A stretch of DNA of 64,000 nt, from contig JADLCM010000003.1 of the NCBI GenBank assembly GCA_020847175.1, positions 1-64,000 on the forward strand, in the 5' to 3' direction. Under the pieces are notes generated by a model. The model was given only the letters and a program-made list of their open reading frames with translations. It ran no database searches and was not told the origin of the DNA. This DNA is from Phycisphaerales bacterium. Its GTDB lineage: Bacteria > Planctomycetota > Phycisphaerae > Phycisphaerales > UBA1924. Both the position numbers and the translations under genes were made by a program. Shown here one piece after another: positions 9,997 to 19,600 of the stretch. Numbering within the stretch: position 1 is the stretch's first letter; the number at the start of each line of letters is the position of its first letter.

Positions 9997-11985
9997 CTAG
10001 TACAGCAGCGTCAGCACGAAGTGCACGTTGTTGTCGCCGCTCTCGTTGTCCGACGCATCCTCAAGCACGTAACCCCAGTCCACGCTCATGGTCACGTTGC
10101 GCTTGAACACCACTTCAACGCCCACGCCCACGCTCCACAGCGTCTCGTCCTCTTCAAACGCGAGCGCCTCGCTGTTGCTCGTGAAGGCGAAGTCGGTAAA
10201 CCCGGAGAGCACGAGATCCCAGTCCGGGCGGCCGAACACCTGCTGCGGCGCCCACTTGAACGAACTCCCGAAAAGCCTCCCCGGCTCCGCCTTGGGCTTG
10301 AACGCCCGGGGCACGTGGTAGCGATACTCCGCGCTGAAGATGTAGGTGTTGTCCGCCGCGGCCACGGACTCGTCGTACCCGCGCACCGTATAGGCGCCGC
10401 CCACGACGCTCTCGAAGTTCGGCACGAGACGATGGTCGAAGGCGTGCTGGCCCTTCGCGGTCAGCGACACCTCGTGCGCCAGCGTCGAATCGGCCCAGGT
10501 GTCAGGGTCGCGCGCCGTATCGGCATCGGCCCATCCCACCGGGTTCAGCAGCGGCTCGAGAAAGAACGAGTAGTTGAAGTCGTAGTTGAGGGTGAACCAG
10601 TCCTCGTCGGGGAAGAGCCGCCCGAGGTTCGTCATTTCCTCCTCGTCCCCGCCGAAGCCCACTTCCACCATCACTTCGCCCGTGAAGCTGTCGGTCTCGC
10701 GGAACCGCTCCAGCCGGACGCCGACGTGCGGCAGCGTGAAGCTCTCGTCGCCCTCGATGTCGACCACTTCGTTCGTGGTGGTGATGTTCTGGTACTTCAC
10801 CCCGCCCACCACGTCCACGAAGAACTCGCGCTCCTGGTAGACGTTCCAGATCAGGTCGCCGCCGAAGCTGTACCCGTCGCCCGTGAAATCCTCCGACGCG
10901 AAGCCCACGTCCGAGGCGGTGTACTCGTTCCACGATGCTTCGACCCGCCAGCGCAGACGCTCCGCCCCCGGGAAGGGCGCCTCGTATGAGCCGATCAGGG
11001 CGTGCGCATCCTCAAAGCCCGAGGTGATGTAGTCAATCGCGAGAATGTCATCGTTGTTGGTCAGCTGGTTGTGGATGAACCCGAACCGTTCGCGCCACTC
11101 CCCCGTGTTCTTCGTGCCCGTGTTCGAGAGCTGGAAATACAGCGTCCACGGCTTGGTCTCATACACCAGGTAGTCGAGCACCGCCTCGCCCGACGCCGCC
11201 CCCGGGGCCAGCGCCGAGTCCACGCGTCGCCCGGGGTGCCGGTTCAACCACGCCGAATAGCGGTCCAGCAGGTCGCGCCGGAGCAGGCTCCGATCCTCGG
11301 GCCCTTCGCCCCCGGGCTGCAGCGGCGAGTTCTTGCGGATGCGGTCGTGCGCCGGGTTGTCCCGGCGCGCCTCCGGAGCGATCCGCGTGCCGCTCGCGAG
11401 CGTGCGCACCATCGACACCCGCGCCGTGCTCACCCGCAATGTCATCGAAGTGTCGCCCTGGCGTGCATCGCTGTTGTCTGCGCGCGCGAGGTAGATGTTG
11501 TCCGGCGCGATGAACACGCCGATGACGCCTCGCCGGTTGAACTCATTCACCAGCGCATTGCACATGGCGACGATCGCGCTGGCGTGAAACGTCCGCGCCA
11601 CGCCCTGGCCGTTGATCTCGGCGATCGTCAGCGTCACGGTCGGCAGGCCGTCGCGCGGCGCCACAAAGCCCGCCGGCGTTTGCAAGAGGTCAAACTCGAC
11701 CGTCTCAAACTCCGCCAGCGAGGGCAGCAGCTCACCCCCCTCGGCGTTCTCCGCCAGCGCGAGCGCGATCTTCGTCACCACGAACGCGCCGCCATCGGAG
11801 GGCTCGGGCATCGCCGGGCGATACAGCGCAGCATCAACCGGCTGCTCCAGCCCCGTCGGCTGCGCCCCGCACACCCCCGCGAGCCCGGCCACCGCAAGCA
11901 TCGAGAGCGCCGCAAGGCCTCCCGAAACTCTGCGACCCCCCTGACCCGCTCCGAACCGGCCTCCGCCGAATGTCTTCGCCTTCAT
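9997..11985 (-). CDS. TpsB outer-membrane transporter (ShlB/FhaC/HecB family)
   Basis: A 662-residue protein with a long signal peptide (hydrophobic segment about residues 23-41, cleavage probably near CGA-Q). A POTRA-like region follows, then a C-terminal half of alternating amphipathic strands typical of a 16-strand barrel. The motif VRGYDE near residue 555 matches the conserved VRGY of the L6 loop that plugs these pores. The chain ends in LTLLY, an aromatic C-terminal residue as expected for a Bam-dependent beta-signal. It lies 172 bp upstream of the giant TpsA gene on the same strand, the usual TPS order, and should translocate that protein. A GGGGAAG Shine-Dalgarno precedes the ATG. Residues about 210-250 (RRDNPAHDRIRKNS onward) form a charged linker before the barrel. 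Confidence 0.88.
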   Translation of the reverse strand: MKAKTFGGGRFGAGQGGRRVSGGLAALSMLAVAGLAGVCGAQPTGLEQPVDAALYRPAMPEPSDGGAFVVTKIALALAENAEGGELLPSLAEFETVEFDLLQTPAGFVAPRDGLPTVTLTIAEINGQGVARTFHASAIVAMCNALVNEFNRRGVIGVFIAPDNIYLARADNSDARQGDTSMTLRVSTARVSMVRTLASGTRIAPEARRDNPAHDRIRKNSPLQPGGEGPEDRSLLRRDLLDRYSAWLNRHPGRRVDSALAPGAASGEAVLDYLVYETKPWTLYFQLSNTGTKNTGEWRERFGFIHNQLTNNDDILAIDYITSGFEDAHALIGSYEAPFPGAERLRWRVEASWNEYTASDVGFASEDFTGDGYSFGGDLIWNVYQEREFFVDVVGGVKYQNITTTNEVVDIEGDESFTLPHVGVRLERFRETDSFTGEVMVEVGFGGDEEEMTNLGRLFPDEDWFTLNYDFNYSFFLEPLLNPVGWADADTARDPDTWADSTLAHEVSLTAKGQHAFDHRLVPNFESVVGGAYTVRGYDESVAAADNTYIFSAEYRYHVPRAFKPKAEPGRLFGSSFKWAPQQVFGRPDWDLVLSGFTDFAFTSNSEALAFEEDETLWSVGVGVEVVFKRNVTMSVDWGYVLEDASDNESGDNNVHFVLTLLY

Positions 11986-12222
11986 GCATGCTTCCCCGTC
12001 ACAACTGGTCGAACGTCACACGGGCTCGCCGCTCCCTCGCGCGGATCGTTCATCCGTGAGGGCCGCAAGGTATCACTCCGGCCCCGAAGCGGCAACCCGC
12101 GCCGGGACAAAGTTCACCTTCGTCGCCTGTATCGTCAACGCCGCGCACAAATCACCACTTTCCAAAAACCTTCCTCAAGTCGCCGACTGATCCGGCTGGC
12201 ATCCCCTATTCAGGTGATGTCG

Positions 12223-15200
12223 TCACTTCGAGCCCGCGCGCCCGGTGTCCGCCATCACGAACGGCGCCTCAGAAAGCCAGCGTCGCACCCGCGCGCTCAA
12301 CGTCGCTTTGCCCGCACCCGCGCCCGCGTCGAACGCAAACCGGACGCCGACGTCCGACCACCCCTTCCCGAGCGAAATCGTGCTGACTGCGCTCACCTGG
12401 TCGAGCGCCAACTCAGGCGGCGACAACGCCGACCCCCCCACCACCCCGAATGACATGCGCCCGTCCGCTCCCGGCGCGCCGACCAGTTCCGCGAGGTTCC
12501 CCACCAGGTCCGCCACGCCATTCCCGCTCTCCGCATCGCGGATCCACAACACCCCGTCGTCCGACGTCTCACCCGGGCTTGCCTTGTCCGCCGAAGGGAA
12601 TTTCGACCCCATGGGCACGAACACGCTCGTGTCCGGCCACGATGGAATCATCTGCGTTTGCGTCTCGACCGTGCGCTTGAGCTGACGCAACCAACGCGAA
12701 TCCCGCAGGTTTCGATTCAACGTCGGATGATGATCGAGGGCCGCCAGGTATTCCGCCGGTGCCGCAAGGCGGCAGCCCGCTCGCCCCGCGAGCGACAACG
12801 CGGCAGTCGGCGACACCCAGTTCAGGGGGGAGTTTCCGGATGGCGGGAGCGGTGCCAGCCCTTCGGCATAGATCGGAACCTTGGGTTTCCCAAGCTCCTT
12901 CGCCAGCCAGCGCTCGTTGGGGACAAGCTGCTCTTTCGCCTCGCTCCAGCCCCACGATCGAATCCCCGTCCAGGTCGTCGAATCCGTCCTGGCGTCACGA
13001 AGCTGCACCCAGGTGGGCTCCAGCGATTTCCACGCCTCGTCCCCCGAGACCAAGGCGTTGACCTGGTCAATTGTCAGTTCCGTCGCAGCCAGATAGAAGG
13101 GTCCATCCACCCCACGTTCCGGGGAGGGTTCGATGCGGACGAACTCTATCGATGTGGAGCCCTGGACGAACCTGAGCCGGGCGCCCCCGTCCATGCTCGT
13201 GCCGCGCCAGCCGACCGTCGCCGGGCCGAGCGTGACCGGATCGACAGCGGGCGCGGTTGATCCGTCATCGTCCAGCGCGGCCTGCCCGGCATCGAGCCAG
13301 GCCCGAGAGATTCCGCTTCCCCGCTGCGCCGCAACGAACGACGAGACCTGGGCGCGTAGTGCTCCGTCGTCACCCTCCGCGATTGCGCCGATCGCGTCGC
13401 GCAGGGCCCTTACCTCCAGGTTGAACCGGGTGCGAGCGGACAATGCCGCGACGTTTGCGTCGCTGGGACGCTCGCGCGCGAGCGCATCCAGCTCATCGCT
13501 GCTCCCGGCCCGCTCCATCGCCGAGACCCAGCGGGCTGCCCCCACCCGGCCGCCTTCCGCCGCGAGTTCCGCCGCGCGCCCGGCATCCCCAAGCGTTCGT
13601 GCCACCGCGGCGATGTGTTCGCCGGCGCGCCGGTCGGCCCTGAGCTCGTCGATGCCCGTGGGCCAATCGCCGAGCGCTCCCAGGCGACGCCAGGCCGCGA
13701 TGCAGAGTGCCGGGTCGCTCTCCTCCAGCGCCACATGGATGAGCCCTTGCCGGTCGCCGGACGTGCTGATCGCCTCGATCGCCCGAACGCGTGCGAGGGG
13801 CTCGGTGAGTGCGTCGTGCAGCGACGCGAAGGCCGGGCTGGCGGACCACTCGGCAATGACGGATCGGGGACTTTCCGCGAGTTCGCCTCTGGCATCTAGC
13901 GCGCCGACATCTCGTCCGACCCGCTCCGCGAGGGCCTTGGCGTGCCCGGCCCAATCGCGCAGCCCCGTTGCCGCCTGCGCTCGGGCGGTTCGTCCCGCTT
14001 CGTCCTGCACGTCGAAGGCGAGGGACCGCCAGGGCGTACCCGCGATTGCCTGCACAATGGCTGCCTCGCGGGCCATGCCCGCCGCGCCGCGAAGCTGCCC
14101 CGCATCGACTCCCGGCACGACGGGAGCCTCAACCGGCGGCATGTCGCTCTCGACGCCGATCAAGAAGGCCCGGAGTTCGTCCGCCCCGCGTTTGAGGGCG
14201 ACAAAGCTGCTCTCATCGGAGTGGACGCTGAGCAGTTCATCGCGATGGCCGGCCCACGCCCGGTCAACCGCGGACGACCCCGAAGGCGAGATGGTGTCCA
14301 GGCCGCGCAGTGTGTCCACCAGGGCCTGGAAGCCCCCGGCGCACTCGGCCTGCACGAGGCCGAGGTCCGACTCGAACGACGCGAGCGAGGCCAGCACATC
14401 CTGAGTTCCGCCGACGATCTCGGCGCGCCGGCCCTGCGTCCAGGGCGCCTCGGCGAGCGACTGCACGCGGCTCTTCGCGGCGCCCAGGCGGGCGCTGAGG
14501 GTGGCGATCTCAGTTCGCTCCTGCCCGGCGCATGCCTGCATCACCTCGTCCAACCGCTTCTCGGCCCGGCTGATCGAGGCCGCGAGCGTTCGGCGCGGGT
14601 CATCGGCGGGATTGAGCGCCAGGTAGCGATCGCGCCGGGCCTCCACGAGCCACGACTCGATCGCCGCGATGCGCATGGGCGCTGGCCCGCCGTCGCCGAG
14701 GGCCGCGTCGCGCGCGAACACGTCGTGATCGACGCGCGTCCACCCGTCCGCGAGGAATCGTTCGACGCGGCCGCCCACTTCCACGGCGCTTCGCACATCG
14801 AGGTTGAACGCGGCGAGCGCATCGGCAAGGCTCTCGGGCGCCGGCGCGCCCGCGGCGCGCCCCGTCTCAACGAATCGCTGAACCACGTCAATCTTGCTTG
14901 CGCTGAGTGCTCCCGCGAGGCGATCAAACTCGCGCAATGTCGCGGCCGCTTCGCCCAGCGCCGGCGACAGGCGGGCGAGCGCGCTCACCGACCGCACGAA
15001 ATCGGCCGGCGCATCGAGCGACAGGCCCGCGTCCAGCTGCGCCAACCCCGCGCTCACCCCCGCCCACCCCATCGCCCCGGCCCGTTCGCGCACCAGCGCA
15101 AGGTCAGCCCGCGCCGGCCATGCCGCCGCCTGGGTGTCGCGCCGGATGCCGTCGAGGAGGTCGTTCACATCGCGGGTGCGCTTGATCCCCTCCGGTGTGG

Positions 15201-16638
15201 CGGCCTTGGATGGCGGTTCACTCGCCAACTGCACCACGCGCACTCCCGAACGGTCGCTCAAGGACCGTGGGTCGAGGCGGGCCGGATCTTGCAGCACGGA
15301 CACGAGCGCGCCCGCAAGGTGCGGATCTGCCCGGAGCGCGTTGATCGCGTCCGGTCGCTGCAATGGACGTATCCACTGCTCGTAGTCGTTGCACCAGCGC
15401 TTCCAGCGTTCGAGTTCGACCCCCGCGAGGCGCGGCTTCTGGTCGTCCTCGCCGCTCCCCTGCGAACCCTTCTCCCCGTCGTCGTCCTCCGGCGCTTCGC
15501 CCGAGCCGGAACCTCCGCCGGAACTGAGCAGCACCATGCCCAGGATGACGGCCCCGACCGCCCCCACCCCGCCCAGGATGAGACCGAGCGGCAGGGGCTT
15601 CCGCGGACGGGCGGGGCTTCGGGCCGGCCCGCTCGCGGGCGAGGGCTCGCGCCGCACCGGGCGCGCCGGCTCGCTCGGCGCCTCCTCGTTCACCGGCCGG
15701 TCGATCAGCGCCTGGGCTTCACGCACGAAGGCATCGTCGAGCGTGTACGGAATGTCGCTGGCGCACGGGATCGCCACTTCGCCCGCCCGCACACAGAACA
15801 GATCTTTCGTCTCCGCGTCACCCACGATCACGTCCAGCCAGCGCTCCCGTTCAGGGGCAATCAACAGCAGCGCGGCGTTGCGGCTCAGGTGCTCCTCGCA
15901 GAAGTACATCCACGCCAGCAGGGCTTCACTCGCCGGCGCGAGCCCCTGCGGCACACGCAGGTGCTGGGCCCTCGCCTCGGCGGCCCGATTGAACATCGCG
16001 GTGCTCCGGCCCGTGAGGGGGCGATAGGCCGCCATGTCGCGCTGCAACTGGTACAGCACCCGGTGCATCCCGAGTCGCTGCGGTCCGAGAGTGTCGCTGT
16101 CGGCCAGTCGCTTGGTGGCGCTGACCGCACGCGGGCCCTCCGGGGGCGCGCTCGCCGCCCGGGCCGCGAGGTCCGCCCGCGCGGTCTCCAGCGCGGCCAC
16201 GACCCCGCCCGGTGAAGTCGCCAGTTTGCACTCGCCTTCAAGTTGGGCCAATCGTGAGAGAACGACGCGGCAGGCGAACTCGACCGAGAGCCCGGAACAC
16301 TCCGCGCACACCACCATCGGGTAGCGGCTGCGCCCCTTGCCGTCCGTGCTCGACCAGAACCGCCCGGCGATCACGCCCCCGGGGGCACGGGCCAGGAAGA
16401 CATGATTGAAGCCCTCCACCGCCGCGCCCGGCGCGAGCGCCTCCCACGTGCCCGCGTCGATATTGCCGTTCATACCTTCGAGGTAGATGACGCGCTTGAT
16501 CTCGATGAGCTCGGGCGTGTCAAGCCCCTGGTCGTCGAGGTGGTCGTCCCACGCAGGATGCTTGCCGAAGGCGCCCAGACGCACCTCGGGGGCCGCGCCC
16601 TCGCCTCGAAGCATGCCCAGTCCGAAACGTTCAGACAC
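12223..16638 (-). CDS. TagF-domain / FGE-like-domain fusion, single-pass membrane protein of the T6SS island
   Basis: A 1,471-residue protein. The N-terminus matches TagF, a T6SS post-translational regulator, with GAFGKHPAWDDH and the later FWSSTDGKGRSRYPM segment, equivalent to the family's 'PSxDxxGRxxP'. A Pro/Arg-rich linker and one membrane span (LGLILGGVGAVGAVILGMVL, about residues 348-368) follow. About 800 largely helical residues predicted to be periplasmic come next. The C-terminus (about 1165-1450) is FGE/SUMF1-like, with GCRLAAPAEY, a NLAEL segment, VGGSALSPPE and SDVGVRFAFD. No Cys occurs in the GGS-to-GFR segment where catalytic FGEs carry their active-site cysteines, so a binding role is more likely than catalysis. 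The GTG start at 16638 has AAGGAG eight bases upstream and lies 30 bp after the tssM stop. The paired architecture with the kinase-like protein at 24771-29126 is striking. Confidence 0.8.
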   Translation of the reverse strand: MSERFGLGMLRGEGAAPEVRLGAFGKHPAWDDHLDDQGLDTPELIEIKRVIYLEGMNGNIDAGTWEALAPGAAVEGFNHVFLARAPGGVIAGRFWSSTDGKGRSRYPMVVCAECSGLSVEFACRVVLSRLAQLEGECKLATSPGGVVAALETARADLAARAASAPPEGPRAVSATKRLADSDTLGPQRLGMHRVLYQLQRDMAAYRPLTGRSTAMFNRAAEARAQHLRVPQGLAPASEALLAWMYFCEEHLSRNAALLLIAPERERWLDVIVGDAETKDLFCVRAGEVAIPCASDIPYTLDDAFVREAQALIDRPVNEEAPSEPARPVRREPSPASGPARSPARPRKPLPLGLILGGVGAVGAVILGMVLLSSGGGSGSGEAPEDDDGEKGSQGSGEDDQKPRLAGVELERWKRWCNDYEQWIRPLQRPDAINALRADPHLAGALVSVLQDPARLDPRSLSDRSGVRVVQLASEPPSKAATPEGIKRTRDVNDLLDGIRRDTQAAAWPARADLALVRERAGAMGWAGVSAGLAQLDAGLSLDAPADFVRSVSALARLSPALGEAAATLREFDRLAGALSASKIDVVQRFVETGRAAGAPAPESLADALAAFNLDVRSAVEVGGRVERFLADGWTRVDHDVFARDAALGDGGPAPMRIAAIESWLVEARRDRYLALNPADDPRRTLAASISRAEKRLDEVMQACAGQERTEIATLSARLGAAKSRVQSLAEAPWTQGRRAEIVGGTQDVLASLASFESDLGLVQAECAGGFQALVDTLRGLDTISPSGSSAVDRAWAGHRDELLSVHSDESSFVALKRGADELRAFLIGVESDMPPVEAPVVPGVDAGQLRGAAGMAREAAIVQAIAGTPWRSLAFDVQDEAGRTARAQAATGLRDWAGHAKALAERVGRDVGALDARGELAESPRSVIAEWSASPAFASLHDALTEPLARVRAIEAISTSGDRQGLIHVALEESDPALCIAAWRRLGALGDWPTGIDELRADRRAGEHIAAVARTLGDAGRAAELAAEGGRVGAARWVSAMERAGSSDELDALARERPSDANVAALSARTRFNLEVRALRDAIGAIAEGDDGALRAQVSSFVAAQRGSGISRAWLDAGQAALDDDGSTAPAVDPVTLGPATVGWRGTSMDGGARLRFVQGSTSIEFVRIEPSPERGVDGPFYLAATELTIDQVNALVSGDEAWKSLEPTWVQLRDARTDSTTWTGIRSWGWSEAKEQLVPNERWLAKELGKPKVPIYAEGLAPLPPSGNSPLNWVSPTAALSLAGRAGCRLAAPAEYLAALDHHPTLNRNLRDSRWLRQLKRTVETQTQMIPSWPDTSVFVPMGSKFPSADKASPGETSDDGVLWIRDAESGNGVADLVGNLAELVGAPGADGRMSFGVVGGSALSPPELALDQVSAVSTISLGKGWSDVGVRFAFDAGAGAGKATLSARVRRWLSEAPFVMADTGRAGSK

Positions 16639-16668
16639 GTGCGCGTCTCCTTGCGCTCTCACGAACAC

Positions 16669-19600
16669 TCATCGGGGCTGAGGCCAGGTCGTCGAACGGG
16701 GCCAGTTGCCGAGGGCCGCGCGAGGGTCGCGCTGCGGGAAGCGGACACCGAGCATGTAGGTGCCCGTCCAGCCCCCGGGCTTGCTCAGGCTCACCGGCAC
16801 GGCATAGACCCCGGGCTTGGTCGCGACCGCCTCCCACTTTCCGGTGCGCAGGGTGCCCAGGATGCTCCACGTCGGGTCGAGACGGACCTCCTGCGTCACC
16901 CCCACGCTCCCGCCGGCCTCGAAGTTCTCGTGGAATTTGATCGTGAGAGGCTGCCCGGGACAGACGCTCAGTCGCACGCCCGTCTGTTCGTTGGCCGCGC
17001 GCGAGGGAATCAGGAAGATCTGACCCAGCCCGCCCCCGGAGACTTCAATCTCCTTGAACTGGTCGGCGGCCTGCCGGTGCGTATCGGAAAGGTCGTAGGG
17101 CAGAATAACGAGTTCCCACGCGGGGTACGCCGGGTTGTCTACGTCGGGCCCGCGGAGGAACTCGACCACCGGCTGCACGCCCTTGGTGAACCAGTCACGC
17201 TCGCGCTGGTCGGTGACGGCCCCACCGCCCCGCATCGCCGCGAGCGCCTCCTCGGCATCGGAGAACCCTTGCGGCAGGCGCGCCCCGTCGCGGATGAGCG
17301 AGCCCGTGGGCGCTCCGCTGGGCGATGGCAGCACAATGCCCTGCACCTCCTTGAACGTCTGCAACATCTCGTCGCGGGTCAGCGAGAGCGTCTCGTCGGC
17401 GCACAGAGGCGCGGCACGCCGGTTGCGCATCAGCGACCGGAAACTCTCCGTCGCGAGGCGGTTGCTCTCCGCCGAAAGGTCGGTGAGCGCCGCCTTGACG
17501 ACGTTGGACCAGTACGGCACGCGCGCCGGCTTGGACCCCTCCCCGTAGACCTTGGCCTCGGTGCCGAGATACTGCTCCGCGAAGTCATCGGGCGTCATGC
17601 CCAGCACCTGGGCGGAAGCCTGGCCCGCGGTCTCGGGGAGTGAGCGCCACTTCGACCGCACCGCGCTGAGCGCCTCGCGGTAGGTCTCGTCCGCCAGGCC
17701 CGCGGCCGCGGCCGAGAGCCTCGCCTTCGCATCCTTCACACCCTGGGGCAGGCGCGAGGCGAACGGCTCGGGCATCTCCAGGGCCTTGACGGCCTCTTCC
17801 GCCAGCTGGCGGAGCGCTCCCGATGTCTCAGTCAGGTTCATCTGGCGCAGCGCCTCGCGGGTGTTGGTCCAGTTGGCGTCCGTGCGCACGGTCATGGCGC
17901 GTTCAAGATCCGTGGACCAGTATGCCCCGTAGGCATTGACATACTCGCCCACCGCGCGCTCCACGTCGGCCACGCCGTCCTTGAGCACCGCGGCATCGAG
18001 GGGCGCGATCGCCCCCGCCGCCCCGGGCTCGATGCGCCCGCGCATGGCGACCACCGCGTCAATCACCGTGCGTGCCACCGCCGGGTGATACGACGCGTCG
18101 AACGCGCCCCCCTGCATGTCCGGGGCGAGCGGAAGCACCGGGCGCTCCACATCCGGCACGCCCGCGGCCTGGGCACGCGCCTTGACCAGTCGTGCGAGCG
18201 CTTCGGCCCCGCTGATCGTTCCGCTCGCCCTCGCGATCGAAGCGTTGGTCTCGAACCGTTGCGCCGCCTGGATCGCCCGCTCGGCGAACGTCTTGGCGTT
18301 CGTCATGGCGGGGGCGCTGGCATCCTGCGGCAGCAGCTGCGGGCCCAGTGTCGCAGATGCCGCCTCGCTTCGGCGCTGCGCGCCCGCCAGCTCGTCGCCC
18401 AGGCTGAAGAGCTCGCCCGATGGGGTGAAGGCCTGCGCTTCGGTGAGACGGTCCGCCGCGGTCTTGTACAGCGCGAAGCGACGCTCAAAGGTGAGCGCAC
18501 TGTTCGCGTCCCGCCGGACGAGTTCGGCCCGCTCCAGCGCGGCAAGCTGTTCGCCCAGCGCCGTCTTGCGGGTGTTCCAGTCGGTCTCAAGGCCCTGCCA
18601 GCCGAGCTCAAGCCGGTCGCGCACGCCCTTGATCGATCCGGGCTCGTCCACGCCCGCTTCGGGCTTGGGCCCGAGCGCGCCCGTGAGCAGGTCATACTCG
18701 GTTCGGGCGGCCCCCCGGGCCTCGGCGATCGCCGCGTCGAGACGGCGCGCCAGGCCGGGTTCGCCGGCGCCGAGATTGAGCGCCCCCACCGCGCCGTCCA
18801 CCCGGGCCTTGGCGCTCTGAAGCGCGCCGAAGCGGCGCAGGTACTCCGCCGAGGCCTCGGTGTACTGCGCCACCGTGTCCACCTTGTCGAACCCGATCAC
18901 CTGCAGAATCTCGCCCTCGATCCGGGTCATCTCTGCAATCGCGCCCTGCAGGTCGCCCAGCTTCTTGAGGGTGTCGGCCCCCGGCAGGTTATTGCCCTTG
19001 ACCGCCGCCTGCGCCCAGTTCTCGATAAAGCGGCCGACGGCGATGCCCGTCGGGTCTCCGTCGTCCATCGATGCATCAACGATGTCGCGGACCTTGCCCG
19101 GGGGCCAGGAGCGCCCGCCGCCCTTGTCGCTGTACGTCCAGTCGATGACATCCTGGAGCTGCTGGATCTGCTGGGGCACCTCGCCGGCCAGTTCTTCGCT
19201 GTCCACGCAGAACGTGGCAACGGCCCGCAGGTCGAAGACGGTTCCCTCCGCCGGCGCACGCCCGGCGCACGCGGCCCGCAGCCGCAGGGCCTGCGCCAGG
19301 GCGTTGGTCTCCGCGGCGCCCTGCCACGGGGCTTTCTCGCCTCGCCTGAATCGATCAAAAAGGGCGCTGGTGCAGGGCTCGAGCACGATCTCGCTCAGCA
19401 CCTGCTCGTGGGCCGGCGTCTCCTTGGCGAAGACATCTCCCCCCGTCAGGCCCGCGATCGGGCGGAACATGAGGGGCGTGTCTTCTCGGGTCGAGGCCAT
19501 GTCGCGCGTGCGCAGGGGCAGCTCGAACTTCTGAAGGTCCTTGCCGTCCTCCCGCACCACCGTGCGCCGGTCGCCCTCGGGCGTGAAGTTGGTATCACCC

